A stretch of 64,000 nucleotides of DNA from Pseudomonas umsongensis (GCF_002236105.1 NZ_NIWU01000009.1:1-64000); one strand, 5' to 3'. Positions 44,935-54,406 are shown, counted from the first letter of the stretch. Numbers and translations: made by a program. The notes: a model not told the origin generated them from the sequence alone.

Positions 44935-45909
44935 TTAATGCTTGTGTCGGCGCAGGGTGTCCGACGGCAGGCAGCCATAGCGTTGCCGATAGGCACTGGA
45001 AAAATGCCCGAAGCTGTTGATGCCGTGGCGCAACAGGATATCGGTGACGCTTTCGCAGGTATTACCCTGTTGCAGCGATTCGTGGATCACCGCCAGGCGA
45101 CGCTCACGGATGTACTCGACCGGCGCCTGCTGCAGAAACTGTTTGAAGCCGTTTTGCAAGGTGCGAGCCGAGACGCCACAGAGCTCGCTCAGGGTCGCCA
45201 GGCTGATCGACTCGCCAAGGTGCGCCTCGATGTAGTCACGGGCCTTCTTCACGTGGTGCGGCAGCGGCGCGCGCGAATCGATCAACAGATCCGTCGAGTA
45301 GTTATGTGGCAGCTGGGTGAGCAGCAGTTGCATCAGGTAATCGGACAAGCCGCTGGCGAGCCGCGATCCGTCCACGCCACTGCCGTACAGCCGGCAGATG
45401 TAGTCCAGGGTGTGATAAAGGCTGACCACACCGGCGCCCAGCGGGTCGACGCTGACATCGAAGATCACCGACTGCCGCAAGCTGCGCCCGAGCAGGCGTT
45501 GCAGTTGCAGCTGCAGGGCATCACGGTCGACGCGCAGGATCAGGTTGCGGCACTCGCCATCGGTGACGATGCGGCTTTGCGCGAACGGCGAGGAAACGCT
45601 CAGGCAGCCCGACTGCATCGCCGCACTTCGCCGGCCGTGGGCCACTTCGCAATGCCCCTGCAAGGTGATGCGAAACAGGTACTGATCGGCAATGTCGCCG
45701 ATGTTGATCTCCACCGGCGCGCCATAGCGCAGGTCGAGCAGCGCCGAAGTACCGAAGAATACGCCGTTGAGCCGGGTATGGATCGGCTCGTCACGCAGCA
45801 CGTTGAAACTGTGCGGACACAGGTAATGACTGACCTTGTCCTTGATCTCGCGGTAATCGGCCGAGCTGAGCAGGCTATGCCGCTCCAGTAGGTGTACGTC
45901 ATTCAACAT
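44935..45909 (-). CDS. AraC-family transcriptional regulator
   Basis: A 324-residue regulator with an AraC_binding_2-like N-terminal domain (residues about 15-190) and a C-terminal double helix-turn-helix (SLATLSELCGVSARTLQNGFKQFL and ILLRHGINSFGHFSSAYRQRYGCLPSDTLRR). I start at the ATG at 45909 with AGGAGA eight bases upstream; an extension to 45981 is less likely. Its position between the MFS gene and the opine dehydrogenase gene suggests it controls both. Confidence 0.87.
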   Translation of the reverse strand: MLNDVHLLERHSLLSSADYREIKDKVSHYLCPHSFNVLRDEPIHTRLNGVFFGTSALLDLRYGAPVEINIGDIADQYLFRITLQGHCEVAHGRRSAAMQSGCLSVSSPFAQSRIVTDGECRNLILRVDRDALQLQLQRLLGRSLRQSVIFDVSVDPLGAGVVSLYHTLDYICRLYGSGVDGSRLASGLSDYLMQLLLTQLPHNYSTDLLIDSRAPLPHHVKKARDYIEAHLGESISLATLSELCGVSARTLQNGFKQFLQQAPVEYIRERRLAVIHESLQQGNTCESVTDILLRHGINSFGHFSSAYRQRYGCLPSDTLRRHKH

Positions 45910-45938
45910 CGGGATTCTCCTGGCCTGGAAGTGCTTCA

Positions 45939-45966
45939 GCCCCGCTGCATACAAACGCAGCGGGGC
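45939..45966. terminator. Hairpin between the MFS gene and the AraC gene
   Basis: GCCCCGCTGC (45939-45948) pairs with GCAGCGGGGC (45957-45966) around eight bases. It lies after the MFS stop on the minus strand and before the AraC start. There is no clear T tract, so it may attenuate rather than terminate. Confidence 0.5.
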
Positions 45967-45994
45967 CGAGGCACCGATCATGAACTATGACCAA

Positions 45995-47350
45995 TCAAGC
46001 GCGGCTCGGATACTCCCGCGCATAGCTTTCGCGGAAACGCCGGCAACCACGCCAGAGCAACAACACGGTCAACACCGACGCACCGGCGATCACCAACGAC
46101 ATCGACGAGCCCACCGCTGCCGGCGAACCGAAGTAGCGGTCGGTCAACAGCGCCACCAGCGTGGTGCCCAGGCCCAACCCCAGCAGGTTGCTGATCAGCA
46201 GGAACACCGCCGAGACCTGTGCGCGTACCTGGTTCGGCGCGAGGATCTGCATCGCCGCCGTGGATGCCGGCATCGGGAACGAGGCGAAGAACATGGCTGG
46301 CACCAGCAGGGTCACCGACAGCCACAGCTGATCGGCTTGCGGGAACAGCACGGCCGGTACAGCCATGCCCAGGGCACCGATGACACCCGTGCGCATCGCC
46401 GCGTCCTGATGACCCTTCTTGGCCAGGTAGTCGGTGAGCCATCCACCGAACAGCACGCCGGCGGTATTGGCCACCAACAGCACGGTGCCGAGCATGTAGC
46501 CGGCCTCCATCGGCGACAGGCCGAACTTTCGGATGTACAACGCCGGGCTCCAGCTCATCATGCAAAAAAGCGCCATGGCGTAGAACGAAAAGCCCAGGTA
46601 ATGGCAGGTGAAAGTGGCACGGTGACGACCCAGGAAGCGCAAGCCATCGCTCATGGCGACCTTCTTGGCTCGACCCTGGGCATCGACCTGCAGGCCTTTA
46701 CGCGCCGGGTCGCGCACGGTCAGCCAGATCAACAGGCCGACCACGATACCGGGCAGGCCGACAATGAAGAACGCCAGTTGCCAGGCTTTCATCGCGCCGA
46801 GAAAGGCGACCTCGATGGTGTTCATGTCCTTGAGCATGGCGATCACATAGCCACCCACCAGGAAGGCCAGGCCGCCACCGACGAACGAGCCGATCGAGTA
46901 GATGCCCACGGCGCGACCGAGTTTCTCCTTGGGGAACATGTCGCTGAACATCGAGTAGGCCGAGGGCGACAGGGCCGCTTCGCCAACGCCGACGCCAATG
47001 CGCGCGAGGAACATGTGCAGGAAGTTCTTGCTCAGGCCGCAGGCTGCGGTCGCCAGGCTCCAGAACACCACGCCGACGGCGATGATCCTCGGCCTGGAGA
47101 AGCGGTCAGCCAGATAGGCGATGGGCATGCCCATGAAGGCGTAGAACAACGAAAAGGCCAGCCCGTGCAGCAGGCTGAACTGGGTGTCGCTGATCTGCAG
47201 GTCGGCCTTGATCGGTTCGATCATCAGCGCCAGGATCTGCCGATCCACAAACGAAAAGATGTAGGCGATCATGCACAGCGCCACCACGTACCACTCGTAG
47301 ACGTAGGTTTTCTTGCGCTGCAGGACCGGGTTATCGACCTGTATATTCAC
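45995..47350 (-). CDS. MFS transporter (Spinster-like)
   Basis: A 451-residue inner-membrane protein with about twelve helices. FSFVDRQILALMIEPIKADLQISDTQFSLLHG and ARIGVGVGEAALSPSAYSMFSDMFPKEK are typical of the Spinster-like/AmpG-near MFS branch that imports aromatic acids or other organic acids. It probably carries the substrate of the adjacent opine-dehydrogenase cluster. It is followed by the AraC gene and preceded by the OprD porin gene 41 bp away. Confidence 0.85.
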   Translation of the reverse strand: MNIQVDNPVLQRKKTYVYEWYVVALCMIAYIFSFVDRQILALMIEPIKADLQISDTQFSLLHGLAFSLFYAFMGMPIAYLADRFSRPRIIAVGVVFWSLATAACGLSKNFLHMFLARIGVGVGEAALSPSAYSMFSDMFPKEKLGRAVGIYSIGSFVGGGLAFLVGGYVIAMLKDMNTIEVAFLGAMKAWQLAFFIVGLPGIVVGLLIWLTVRDPARKGLQVDAQGRAKKVAMSDGLRFLGRHRATFTCHYLGFSFYAMALFCMMSWSPALYIRKFGLSPMEAGYMLGTVLLVANTAGVLFGGWLTDYLAKKGHQDAAMRTGVIGALGMAVPAVLFPQADQLWLSVTLLVPAMFFASFPMPASTAAMQILAPNQVRAQVSAVFLLISNLLGLGLGTTLVALLTDRYFGSPAAVGSSMSLVIAGASVLTVLLLWRGCRRFRESYAREYPSRA

Positions 47351-47391
47351 TAGTCTTTGCTCCTATTTGTATTGTTATGGAGTCAATGCGC

Positions 47392-48633
47392 TTACCAGAA
47401 CTTCCACGTGTAGGTCGTGGCGACACGGAACTCGTTGTAGTCGTAGCCGTACTTCTGTTTCACATCGATGTTACGCAGGTCCAGTCCAAGGCCTTGCAGC
47501 GCCCCGCTCTGTACCACGTAATTGAGCCCCAGGTAGCGTTCGCTTTCCTGGTTGTCGCTCAAGTTGCCGCCGCGGTCCCAGTTCGTGCCCTTGATGTAGC
47601 GCGTGTAGAATTTCAGCCCCGGCACGCCCATCCCGGCAAAGTCATAGCTGTAGCGCGCGCCCCAGGACTTTTCATCGGGGCGGACAAAACCCAGGGACGA
47701 CCAGTGCACCAGGTAAGGTTGCGGGATATAGCCGTTCATGGTCGGGAACACGCTGTCACCGAGCATGCGCTGGTAACTGAGGCCGAACATGTGCGCCCCC
47801 TTGAGCAAGCTGAACAGGGCACCGTAGGAGCGGTTGTCAATTTCACCGTTCAAGGCACTGCCGTCTTCATTGTTATTGAAGTAGCGCAAGTCGGTTTTAA
47901 GTTTGTAGCCATTGCCCAGGTCAGCCATGTGCATCAGGCCGAAATAGTGCTGCTGGTAGATATCGTGCAGGACGCCGTAGAAGTAACTGGCTTGCAACGT
48001 CTTGCTGATGTCGTAAGTGACGCCGCCAAAATCCAGGCCGTCACTGTCGAGATTATCGGTGGAGCCAAACTTGTAGAGCTTTTCGTGATTGGAAGACTCC
48101 CGTGTCACGGCAGACCAGAAGCGGCCACCGGTCACGGTCAATCCGTCAATTTCCTTGGACTCGACCACGGCCCCTTGATAGATGGTATCCAGCTGTCGAC
48201 TGGGGTCATCGAACGCCACCGGCAATTGCGGGCGCAGGTCACCCACCTTTAACTCGGTCTTGCTGTAGCGCATCTTGAAGGTCGCACCGGCGCGACTGTA
48301 GTCATTGGCAGTCTGTTGATCGCTCACACTGTACGGCAGCGAACCGTCGTTGCCCGAGGAATCCAGACGCACGGCGTATTGCGCATCCACATCCAGGCCA
48401 ATGGCCAAGGCCGTGTCGGTGTAGCCGGAGGTAAATTGCGCATCGAAACCCTGAGACCAACTGTGCACTTCAGACACCGGTGCATGGGTGTTGGTGTAGT
48501 TTCGGTGCAAGTAGAAGTTACGCGTATCCACTTTGAAATGACTGTCATCGATCACATCGGCATGAGCTGCCAATGGCGAACAGATAACCCCGATCACACT
48601 GGCAATACCGAGCCCACGGCAAGATTGCTTCAC
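47392..48633 (-). CDS. OprD-family outer-membrane porin
   Basis: A 413-residue porin with a signal peptide ending PLAAHA (residue 25). The OprD fold is shown by RNFYLHRNYTN at the mature N-terminus, GGRFWSAVTRESSN, SWGARYSYDFAGMGVPGLKFYTRYIKG and a C-terminal TYTWKFW with terminal aromatic residue. Substrate-specific OprD paralogues are usual beside catabolic operons, as here with the MFS and opine-dehydrogenase-like genes. The ATG at 48633 is preceded by GGAGA. Confidence 0.92.
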   Translation of the reverse strand: MKQSCRGLGIASVIGVICSPLAAHADVIDDSHFKVDTRNFYLHRNYTNTHAPVSEVHSWSQGFDAQFTSGYTDTALAIGLDVDAQYAVRLDSSGNDGSLPYSVSDQQTANDYSRAGATFKMRYSKTELKVGDLRPQLPVAFDDPSRQLDTIYQGAVVESKEIDGLTVTGGRFWSAVTRESSNHEKLYKFGSTDNLDSDGLDFGGVTYDISKTLQASYFYGVLHDIYQQHYFGLMHMADLGNGYKLKTDLRYFNNNEDGSALNGEIDNRSYGALFSLLKGAHMFGLSYQRMLGDSVFPTMNGYIPQPYLVHWSSLGFVRPDEKSWGARYSYDFAGMGVPGLKFYTRYIKGTNWDRGGNLSDNQESERYLGLNYVVQSGALQGLGLDLRNIDVKQKYGYDYNEFRVATTYTWKFW

Positions 48634-49006
48634 CTGATATCTCCATTCTTATTGTTATGGGGTAAGCGCAAGGCGAGCTCAATGGAACAGTCCGCTACGA
48701 CGACACGCTTCCTGTGTGCGCAAGGTAAGCGAGTAGACGCCGCGCCGGTATCAAGATGAACAGCATCCGAAGGGGGGAAATCTCCCGTGCGGCTAAAGGT
48801 TTCCCTTAGGCGAAGCAGGTAATTGGATAAATGCCGGATTCCGACACCCTCTGCCGGCAGCCGACAAACGCTCCGGTTTTATTTTCTTAATCTCCCCTGG
48901 CCCGACGTTCATCGCTTCACGTCGGCCCAATCAGTCCTGTCACTGCACATCCCGCTCCAGGCGCTAGCCAAGCGCACCAGGGTTGGGTTTAAGGAGAATA
49001 AGAATA
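48634..49006. promoter_or_regulatory. Divergent intergenic region between the oprD-like and esterase genes
   Basis: A 373-bp gap without supported genes. It contains a CCGACGT-N10-ACGTCGG inverted repeat at 48902-48925, which could be an operator. Promoters of the minus-strand porin and the plus-strand esterase must lie here. I see no sigma-54 -24/-12 element. Confidence 0.4.
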
Positions 49007-50191
49007 ATGAATCCAGGTTCTACATCAGCATTCGACCAGATACTCGAAACCGTCACCGTTGGGCAGCAGCGCGTCCCAGGCGTCGTTGCTGCCGTCACCG
49101 GGCGAGACGGTTTGCTCTACGAGGGTGCTTCAGGGCAACGAACGCTCGGTCAACCAGAGGCAATGACGACCGACAGTGTTTTCGCGATGTTTTCCACGAC
49201 CAAGGCGATAACCGCCACGGCCGTGCTTCAGTTGGTCGAGGAAGGCCGACTGGATCTCGATGCGCCCGCCAGGGACTACCTGCCGATGATCGGCGAACTC
49301 AAGGTGCTCGAAGGGTTTGATAGCGACGGCACCCCACGGCTTCGCCCTGCGAAAAATCACATCACCACCCGAATGCTCCTGCTTCACACCGCAGGCCTGG
49401 GTTACGAATTCTTCAACGAACACTACAACAGGCTGGTCCAGGAGCAACGACAACCCAGCATCATCAGCGGATCGTTGGCTGCCCTGAAAACGCCCTTGCT
49501 GTTCGAGCCTGGTGAGCAGTGGGAATACGGTTCCAACATGGACTGGGCCGGCCTGGTGGTCGAGGCCATTACCGGCAAGCGCCTGGGTGAAGTCATGCAA
49601 CAGCGTATTTTTGAGCCTCTGGGCATGACCGACACGGCCTTCACCATGACCCCGTCAATGCTCCAGCGACGGGCTGGCATGCACCAGCGTGAAGAGGATG
49701 GATCGCTGAGCCCGGTCGAAGGCTCCCTCCTCCCGCCGGAACCCGAAGTGCATATGGGAGGCCATGGCCTGTTTTCGACAGTCAAGGATTACTGCCTGTT
49801 CATCCGCGCCTGGCTGAACGATGGACAAGGCGATCACGGACGGATCCTGAAGCCGGAGACGATTCGTTTCGCCGAGCAAAACGGCCTCGACAACTTGAAG
49901 ATAAAAGCCCTTCCCTGCGTGATTCCGAGTATTTCCCATACTGCGGAATTCTTCCCCGGCATGCCAAAGTCGTGGGCGTTGAGTTTCATGATCAACGAAC
50001 AAGACGCTCCCACCGGTCGCCCTGCGGGCTCCTTGGCGTGGGCTGGATTGGCCAATCTCTTCTATTGGATCGATCGCAAGAATGGCATCGGTGGCTTTTG
50101 GGCCACCCAGATACTGCCATTCGTAGACCCTGTATCGACCCAGGGTTATCTGGATTTCGAAACGGCGGCCTACCGCAACCTGAGCCGCTGA
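49007..50191 (+). CDS. Serine hydrolase of the class C beta-lactamase/EstB family
   Basis: A 394-residue enzyme without a clear signal peptide. The nucleophile motif is S63-T-T-K66 (MFSTTKAITATAV), the Tyr motif is in WEYGSNMDWAG, and the family's third motif is near GGHGLFST. Such proteins act as esterases or amidases rather than true beta-lactamases. AAGGAG lies ten bases before the ATG at 49007. It is followed by an outer-membrane channel gene 55 bp away, and the pair probably supplies an alcohol or acid to the oxidation genes downstream. Confidence 0.87.
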   Translation: MNPGSTSAFDQILETVTVGQQRVPGVVAAVTGRDGLLYEGASGQRTLGQPEAMTTDSVFAMFSTTKAITATAVLQLVEEGRLDLDAPARDYLPMIGELKVLEGFDSDGTPRLRPAKNHITTRMLLLHTAGLGYEFFNEHYNRLVQEQRQPSIISGSLAALKTPLLFEPGEQWEYGSNMDWAGLVVEAITGKRLGEVMQQRIFEPLGMTDTAFTMTPSMLQRRAGMHQREEDGSLSPVEGSLLPPEPEVHMGGHGLFSTVKDYCLFIRAWLNDGQGDHGRILKPETIRFAEQNGLDNLKIKALPCVIPSISHTAEFFPGMPKSWALSFMINEQDAPTGRPAGSLAWAGLANLFYWIDRKNGIGGFWATQILPFVDPVSTQGYLDFETAAYRNLSR

Positions 50192-50246
50192 GCCGGTTCC
50201 TGATTCACCCCTCTCTAAAACCTACAAAAACAAAAACAGGTGACTC

Positions 50247-51170
50247 ATGGAGATCTCCACGCGTACCCCTGCGCGCGCTCGTTTCTCAGCTTGCGCATTG
50301 GATACTTCAATGATCGGTGCCGCATTGCTGCTGGCCACCCTGGCCGGCAACGCCCATGCCATCGATGTGGACGCCGGCGAATACGCCGCTGCGCTTCCAG
50401 CCGGCAGCAATATCGGCTTGCTCTACCTGCAGCATGCCGAGCGGCGGTCGCTCTACAGTGACGGTCACAAGGTTGCGATCAAAGCTGGACTCGACTCGGA
50501 TATCGGCATACTGCGCGTCGCCAATTACCAGCAGCTGGGTGACTACACGATCAATACGCAGTTCCTGTTGCCCTTCGGTCGCCTGGAAGGAACACGCGAC
50601 AACGACGCGTTGGGACAAACCAGTGGCACGGGTGATCTGATTCTGGCCTCGACCCTGTGGCTCGTGAACGATCCGGCGAAGAACCGTTACTGGGGCATTG
50701 CGCCCTACCTGTTCGTGCCGACCGGTAGCTATGACCGCAACGATGCACTCAACCTCGGTGAAAACCGTTGGAAGATGACCTTGCAGACCGGTTATGTGAC
50801 CGGCCTCACTGACAGATTGTCCCTGGACCTCACCGCCGACGTCACGCTGTTCGGCAAGAATGACGACCTCACGAGTCAAGGCCTGACGTTGCGCCAGAAG
50901 CCGCTATGGCAAGCCCAGACCTACCTCAGGTACGCCGTGACACCCAAGCTGTCGGTGCACGTCGGCGCGTCTCAACTCTGGGGCGGCGAGACGCGCATCG
51001 ATGGCCAGGACCAGAACGATGAACCCGGTACCAGCAAGTATCGTGTCGGAGGATCCTACTGGATGACCCCGACCTTCCAGGCCCTGCTCAATTACGGCCA
51101 GGACGTATCGGTCGACAATGGTTTCAAGGAAGAACAGCGGGTTAACCTACGGTTGCTGTGGGTGTTCTGA
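50247..51170 (+). CDS. Outer-membrane transporter of the phenol_MetA_deg family (copy 1)
   Basis: A 307-residue predicted beta-barrel. A signal peptide (about residues 20-38) ends GNAHA, and the mature start is IDVDAGEY. It shares with the copy at 56629 the motifs YLQHAER, LYSDGHK, LDSDIGILR, QFLLPFG, SGTGDLILA, LGENRWK, LWGGE and NYGQD, so the two are paralogues. Family members are thought to let hydrophobic substrates cross the outer membrane. It is the second gene of the esterase operon and is followed by a strong terminator. Confidence 0.85.
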   Translation: MEISTRTPARARFSACALDTSMIGAALLLATLAGNAHAIDVDAGEYAAALPAGSNIGLLYLQHAERRSLYSDGHKVAIKAGLDSDIGILRVANYQQLGDYTINTQFLLPFGRLEGTRDNDALGQTSGTGDLILASTLWLVNDPAKNRYWGIAPYLFVPTGSYDRNDALNLGENRWKMTLQTGYVTGLTDRLSLDLTADVTLFGKNDDLTSQGLTLRQKPLWQAQTYLRYAVTPKLSVHVGASQLWGGETRIDGQDQNDEPGTSKYRVGGSYWMTPTFQALLNYGQDVSVDNGFKEEQRVNLRLLWVF

Positions 51171-51194
51171 CCCGCTGCGATTGGCTGGGTTGGT

Positions 51195-51239
51195 GGGCAC
51201 CGAGAGTGGCTTTGACGTTACTCTCGGTGCCCTTTTTTT
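51195..51239 (+). terminator. Rho-independent terminator after the channel gene
   Basis: A 13-bp stem GGGCACCGAGAGT (51195-51207) with ACTCTCGGTGCCC (51220-51232) followed by seven T. It ends the esterase-channel operon just before the convergent AraC gene. Confidence 0.92.
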
Positions 51240-51249
51240 CATCAAGCCG

Positions 51250-52278
51250 CTAGCGCAACCGGCGCTGCAAGGTTTGTGACGGCAGTTCACTGAAACGCTT
51301 GCGATAGAGCCCCGCGAAATCACCCAGGTTCAGATAACCCCATCGAAAGGCAATGGCAGAAACTGTCGCGCCCGACGCTGGATCTGCCACTAATAAATCG
51401 CGGTGCACTCCCTGTAGCCGCTGCTCGCGCAGGAACGCACCGGGCGTCATACCGCGAAAGCGCGAGAAGGCCCCGCTCAATGCCCGCACGCTGGTCCCGA
51501 CCGCACTGGCAACCTCTGCCATCGTCGGCAGGCTCGCTGCATTGGCACTCATGAATTCTTCGGCAGCCCTCACGTAGCGGGGCGCAATCCGGTTCTTTGG
51601 ACTGTTGAAATCAAGTCCGGCTTGTGCGGCGCGGCCAGCCCACTCTCGCAACAGATGAACGCACAGCGCTTGCTGCAGATGAGCCCCCATACGTCCCTCA
51701 GTCATGTGTTCGCCAGCTTCGGCAACACACCGAACCGTGTACTCCAGCAGACTTAGCCAGCTCGAACCGACCCCACCGATGATGCACTTATGCCTCCAGA
51801 ATCGATCGTCGGGCACGAACCCAAACCACTGCTGCGCCATCTGCTCCAACACTGCATGTGGAAGGGTCAGATTCAGTTGCAGGTGATCCGGATCCAGGTC
51901 AACCCGGTATTCGACACGACTGCAATCGGCAATGAAGGACTCACCCACTGCCGTATCTTCAGTGTCTGAACGTTGTGTCCAATGCCGGGCATTGCCGCCA
52001 ATGGTCGTGAGCAGCAAGGCATTCCCCGCCTCAGGCGAAAAATCATCGACGCTCACCGCCACGCCATAACCAAAACGGGTCAGCGTCAACTCGCCAATCC
52101 TGGATGAATGCATGGTGGCGCGAGGCTTGATGGCTTGCCCTTTGGGGGTGACGCGATAGGGCATGTAAACGCGATCCGACCAGGCGCTGATTTCATCCCA
52201 CTCGGTTGAAAAAACTTTGTGCTGCTGGCGTATCGGCTTGCCGCTGACATCTGTTAACAACGCATGGTCGAGAAGCAT
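51250..52278 (-). CDS. AraC-family transcriptional regulator
   Basis: A 342-residue regulator with an AraC_binding_2-like N-terminal domain and a C-terminal double helix-turn-helix (TMAEVASAVGTSVRALSGAFSRFRG and AIAFRWGYLNLGDFAGLYRKRFSELPSQTLQ). It is convergent with the esterase-channel operon and divergent from the aldehyde dehydrogenase, whose sigma-54 promoter lies in the shared gap. It may be a second, independent input to that cluster. Ligand unknown. Confidence 0.87.
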   Translation of the reverse strand: MLLDHALLTDVSGKPIRQQHKVFSTEWDEISAWSDRVYMPYRVTPKGQAIKPRATMHSSRIGELTLTRFGYGVAVSVDDFSPEAGNALLLTTIGGNARHWTQRSDTEDTAVGESFIADCSRVEYRVDLDPDHLQLNLTLPHAVLEQMAQQWFGFVPDDRFWRHKCIIGGVGSSWLSLLEYTVRCVAEAGEHMTEGRMGAHLQQALCVHLLREWAGRAAQAGLDFNSPKNRIAPRYVRAAEEFMSANAASLPTMAEVASAVGTSVRALSGAFSRFRGMTPGAFLREQRLQGVHRDLLVADPASGATVSAIAFRWGYLNLGDFAGLYRKRFSELPSQTLQRRLR

Positions 52279-52380
52279 GAAGACACCTGTTTTTTATTTT
52301 TCTAGGGTCGGGTGAATGCTCTTGCTGGACTGGGATCATCCGGTGCCAGTGCCCCTGCGTAAAGAGCTTTTTGATGGTGA

Positions 52381-52399
52381 CTGTCCCGTTCTGAAACAG
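52381..52399 (+). promoter_or_regulatory. Putative activator site (UAS) upstream of the aldehyde dehydrogenase
   Basis: CTGTCCC-N5-GAAACAG is a 19-bp inverted repeat. Its near-twin CTGTCTC-N5-GAGCCAG lies at 56425-56443. Each lies 94 or 95 nt upstream of a sigma-54 -24/-12 promoter. A second TGT-N11-ACA element follows at 52401-52417. A likely binding site for the sigma-54 activator at 54460. Confidence 0.65.
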
Positions 52400-52494
52400 T
52401 TGTACGGGTTCGATACAGCCCTGCCTTCGTCATACCTGTGCGCAATGCTCATTGGCAACGCATCACGCCCGGCGCCACGGCGTTTTTAGCAGGC

Positions 52495-52510
52495 TGGCAC
52501 AGGCGTTGCT
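52495..52510 (+). promoter_or_regulatory. Sigma-54 promoter of the aldehyde dehydrogenase operon
   Basis: TGGCACAGGCGTTGCT matches the sigma-54 consensus TGGCAC-N5-TTGCT exactly, with the required ten bases between the GG and GC pairs. It lies 42 nt upstream of the ATG at 52552. Confidence 0.85.
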
Positions 52511-52551
52511 CCGGGGCTTGGGACAAAAATCACAACAACGAGGCCTCGCCC

Positions 52552-54042
52552 ATGGAACACCTTCCACTGCATCCCAAGACCGTTGAATTCCTCTCCAGAC
52601 GATCGCGCATGCTGATCGGCGCCGAATGGATGGACGCCGCCAGCGGCGCGACGATGGCCGTGCGCAATCCGGCCACCGGCAAGCTGCTGCTGGACGTGCC
52701 GTCCGCCACCCATGTCGATGTGGATCGCGCCGTGCAAGCCGCGCGACGCGCTTTCGATGACTCCGCCTGGAGCCACATGCGCCCACGCGAGCGGCAGAAC
52801 CTGCTGTGGCGGCTGGCCGACCTGATCGAGCGCGACGCCCAGGTGATCGCCGAGCTGGAATGCCTGAACAACGGCAAGAGCGTGCAGATGGCACGCCTGG
52901 TGGACGTCCAACTGTCTATCGACTCCCTGCGCTACATGGCCGGCTGGGCCACCAAGCTCTCGGGCACTACTGTGGACCCGTCCCTGCCGCTGATGCCGGA
53001 CAGCCAATTCCACGCCTTCATCCGCCGCGAGGCGGTTGGGGTGGTTGGCGCCATCGTTGCCTGGAACTTTCCCTTCATGCTGGCTTGCTGGAAACTCGGC
53101 CCGGCCTTGGCCACCGGTTGCAGCCTGGTACTCAAGCCTGCCGACGAGACCCCCCTGAGTGCCCTCAAGCTGGCCGAGCTTGTGCTGGAAGCCGGCTACC
53201 CCACCGGCGTGTTCAACGTGGTCACCGGCACTGGTCTTAACGCTGGCGCGGCGCTGAGCAATCACCCGGGAGTAGACAAGCTGACCTTCACCGGGTCCAC
53301 CGAAGTGGGCAAGCAGATCGGCAAGGCGGCCATGGACAACATGACCCGCGTGACCCTGGAGTTGGGCGGCAAATCGCCAACCATCGTCCTGGCGGACGCC
53401 GACCTGCAGGTGGCCGCGGCCGGTGCCGCCAGCGCTATCTTCTTCAACCAGGGCCAGGTGTGCTGCGCCGGTTCGCGCCTGTATGTGCACCGCAAGCATT
53501 TCGACCGGGTGGTGGGCGACATCGTCGATATCGCCAATGGCATGAAGCTCGGTAACGGCCTGGACCCCAGCGTGGCCATGGGGCCGCTGATCTCCGCCAA
53601 GCAACAGGATCGGGTGCACAACTACATCGAGATGGGCCGCGAACTGGGCGCCACCATCGCCTGCGGCGGCGAGAAGTTCGGCCCCGGCTACTTCGTCCAA
53701 CCCACGGTGATCGTCGACGTCGACCAGCAGCATCGTCTGGTGCAGGAAGAAATCTTCGGCCCGGTGCTGGTGGCCATGCCCTTCGACGACATCGACCAGG
53801 CCGTGCACCTGGCCAACGACAACAGCTACGGTCTGGGGGCCAGCATCTGGTCCAATGACATGAGCGCGGTGCACCGCATGATCCCGCGCATCAAGTCCGG
53901 CTCGGTCTGGGTCAACTGCCACAGCGCCCTCGACCCGGTGCTGCCCTTCGGCGGCTACAAGCTGTCCGGCGTCGGCCGTGAACTGGGTGCGGCAGCGATC
54001 GACCACTACACCGAACTGAAGACGGTAATGATCAAGCTGTAA
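52552..54042 (+). CDS. NAD-dependent aldehyde dehydrogenase (phenylacetaldehyde dehydrogenase-like)
   Basis: A 496-residue aldehyde dehydrogenase. The general base is E270 (VTLELGGKSP) and the nucleophile C304 (FFNQGQVCCAG), with KLTFTGSTEVGK holding the NAD. The sequence resembles the phenylacetaldehyde/betaine-aldehyde branch, with an aromatic or aliphatic aldehyde as likely substrate. I start at the ATG at 52552 because the longer frame (52438) would span the sigma-54 promoter. It is followed by a DUF4242 gene 92 bp away and lies in the regulon of the sigma-54 activator. Confidence 0.92.
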   Translation: MEHLPLHPKTVEFLSRRSRMLIGAEWMDAASGATMAVRNPATGKLLLDVPSATHVDVDRAVQAARRAFDDSAWSHMRPRERQNLLWRLADLIERDAQVIAELECLNNGKSVQMARLVDVQLSIDSLRYMAGWATKLSGTTVDPSLPLMPDSQFHAFIRREAVGVVGAIVAWNFPFMLACWKLGPALATGCSLVLKPADETPLSALKLAELVLEAGYPTGVFNVVTGTGLNAGAALSNHPGVDKLTFTGSTEVGKQIGKAAMDNMTRVTLELGGKSPTIVLADADLQVAAAGAASAIFFNQGQVCCAGSRLYVHRKHFDRVVGDIVDIANGMKLGNGLDPSVAMGPLISAKQQDRVHNYIEMGRELGATIACGGEKFGPGYFVQPTVIVDVDQQHRLVQEEIFGPVLVAMPFDDIDQAVHLANDNSYGLGASIWSNDMSAVHRMIPRIKSGSVWVNCHSALDPVLPFGGYKLSGVGRELGAAAIDHYTELKTVMIKL

Positions 54043-54133
54043 TCCCTTCTCAGGCTGGGGCCGGCTTGCGCGGTCTCAGCCTTTTCATCTCGGGTGATGC
54101 GTCATCGCTCACCACTCATTTGAAGGAACTGTC

Positions 54134-54406
54134 ATGCCTCAATATGTCATCGAACGGGAAATCCCGGGGGCTGGAAAACTCTCGGCCGAGGAACTCCGGG
54201 CCATCTCGCAGAAGTCCTGTGCCGTGCTTGGCACCATGGGGCCTCACATCCAATGGCTACACAGTTATGTGACAGGCGACAAGGTCTACTGCCTGTACAT
54301 CGCGGCGAACGAACAGTTGATCCGCGAACATGCCGAGCAAGGCGGCTTCCCGGCCAACAGCGTGGCCGAAGTGCTCGATATCATCGGCGCGAACACCGCC
54401 CGCTAG
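54134..54406 (+). CDS. DUF4242-family small protein
   Basis: A 90-residue soluble protein, MPQYVIEREIPGAGKLSAEEL..., matching the DUF4242 family pattern of [YF]-x-[VI]-E-R-x-[LI]-P with YVTGDKVYCLYIAAN near the middle. Function unknown; genes of this family often sit beside dehydrogenases. AAGGAA precedes the ATG at 54134. It is probably cotranscribed with the aldehyde dehydrogenase from the sigma-54 promoter at 52495. Confidence 0.82.
   Translation: MPQYVIEREIPGAGKLSAEELRAISQKSCAVLGTMGPHIQWLHSYVTGDKVYCLYIAANEQLIREHAEQGGFPANSVAEVLDIIGANTAR

Noticed and set aside
52486..54006. 506-codon open frame antisense to the aldehyde dehydrogenase
   Set aside because: It shadows a clear aldehyde dehydrogenase with intact catalytic residues; the antisense product has no recognisable domain.
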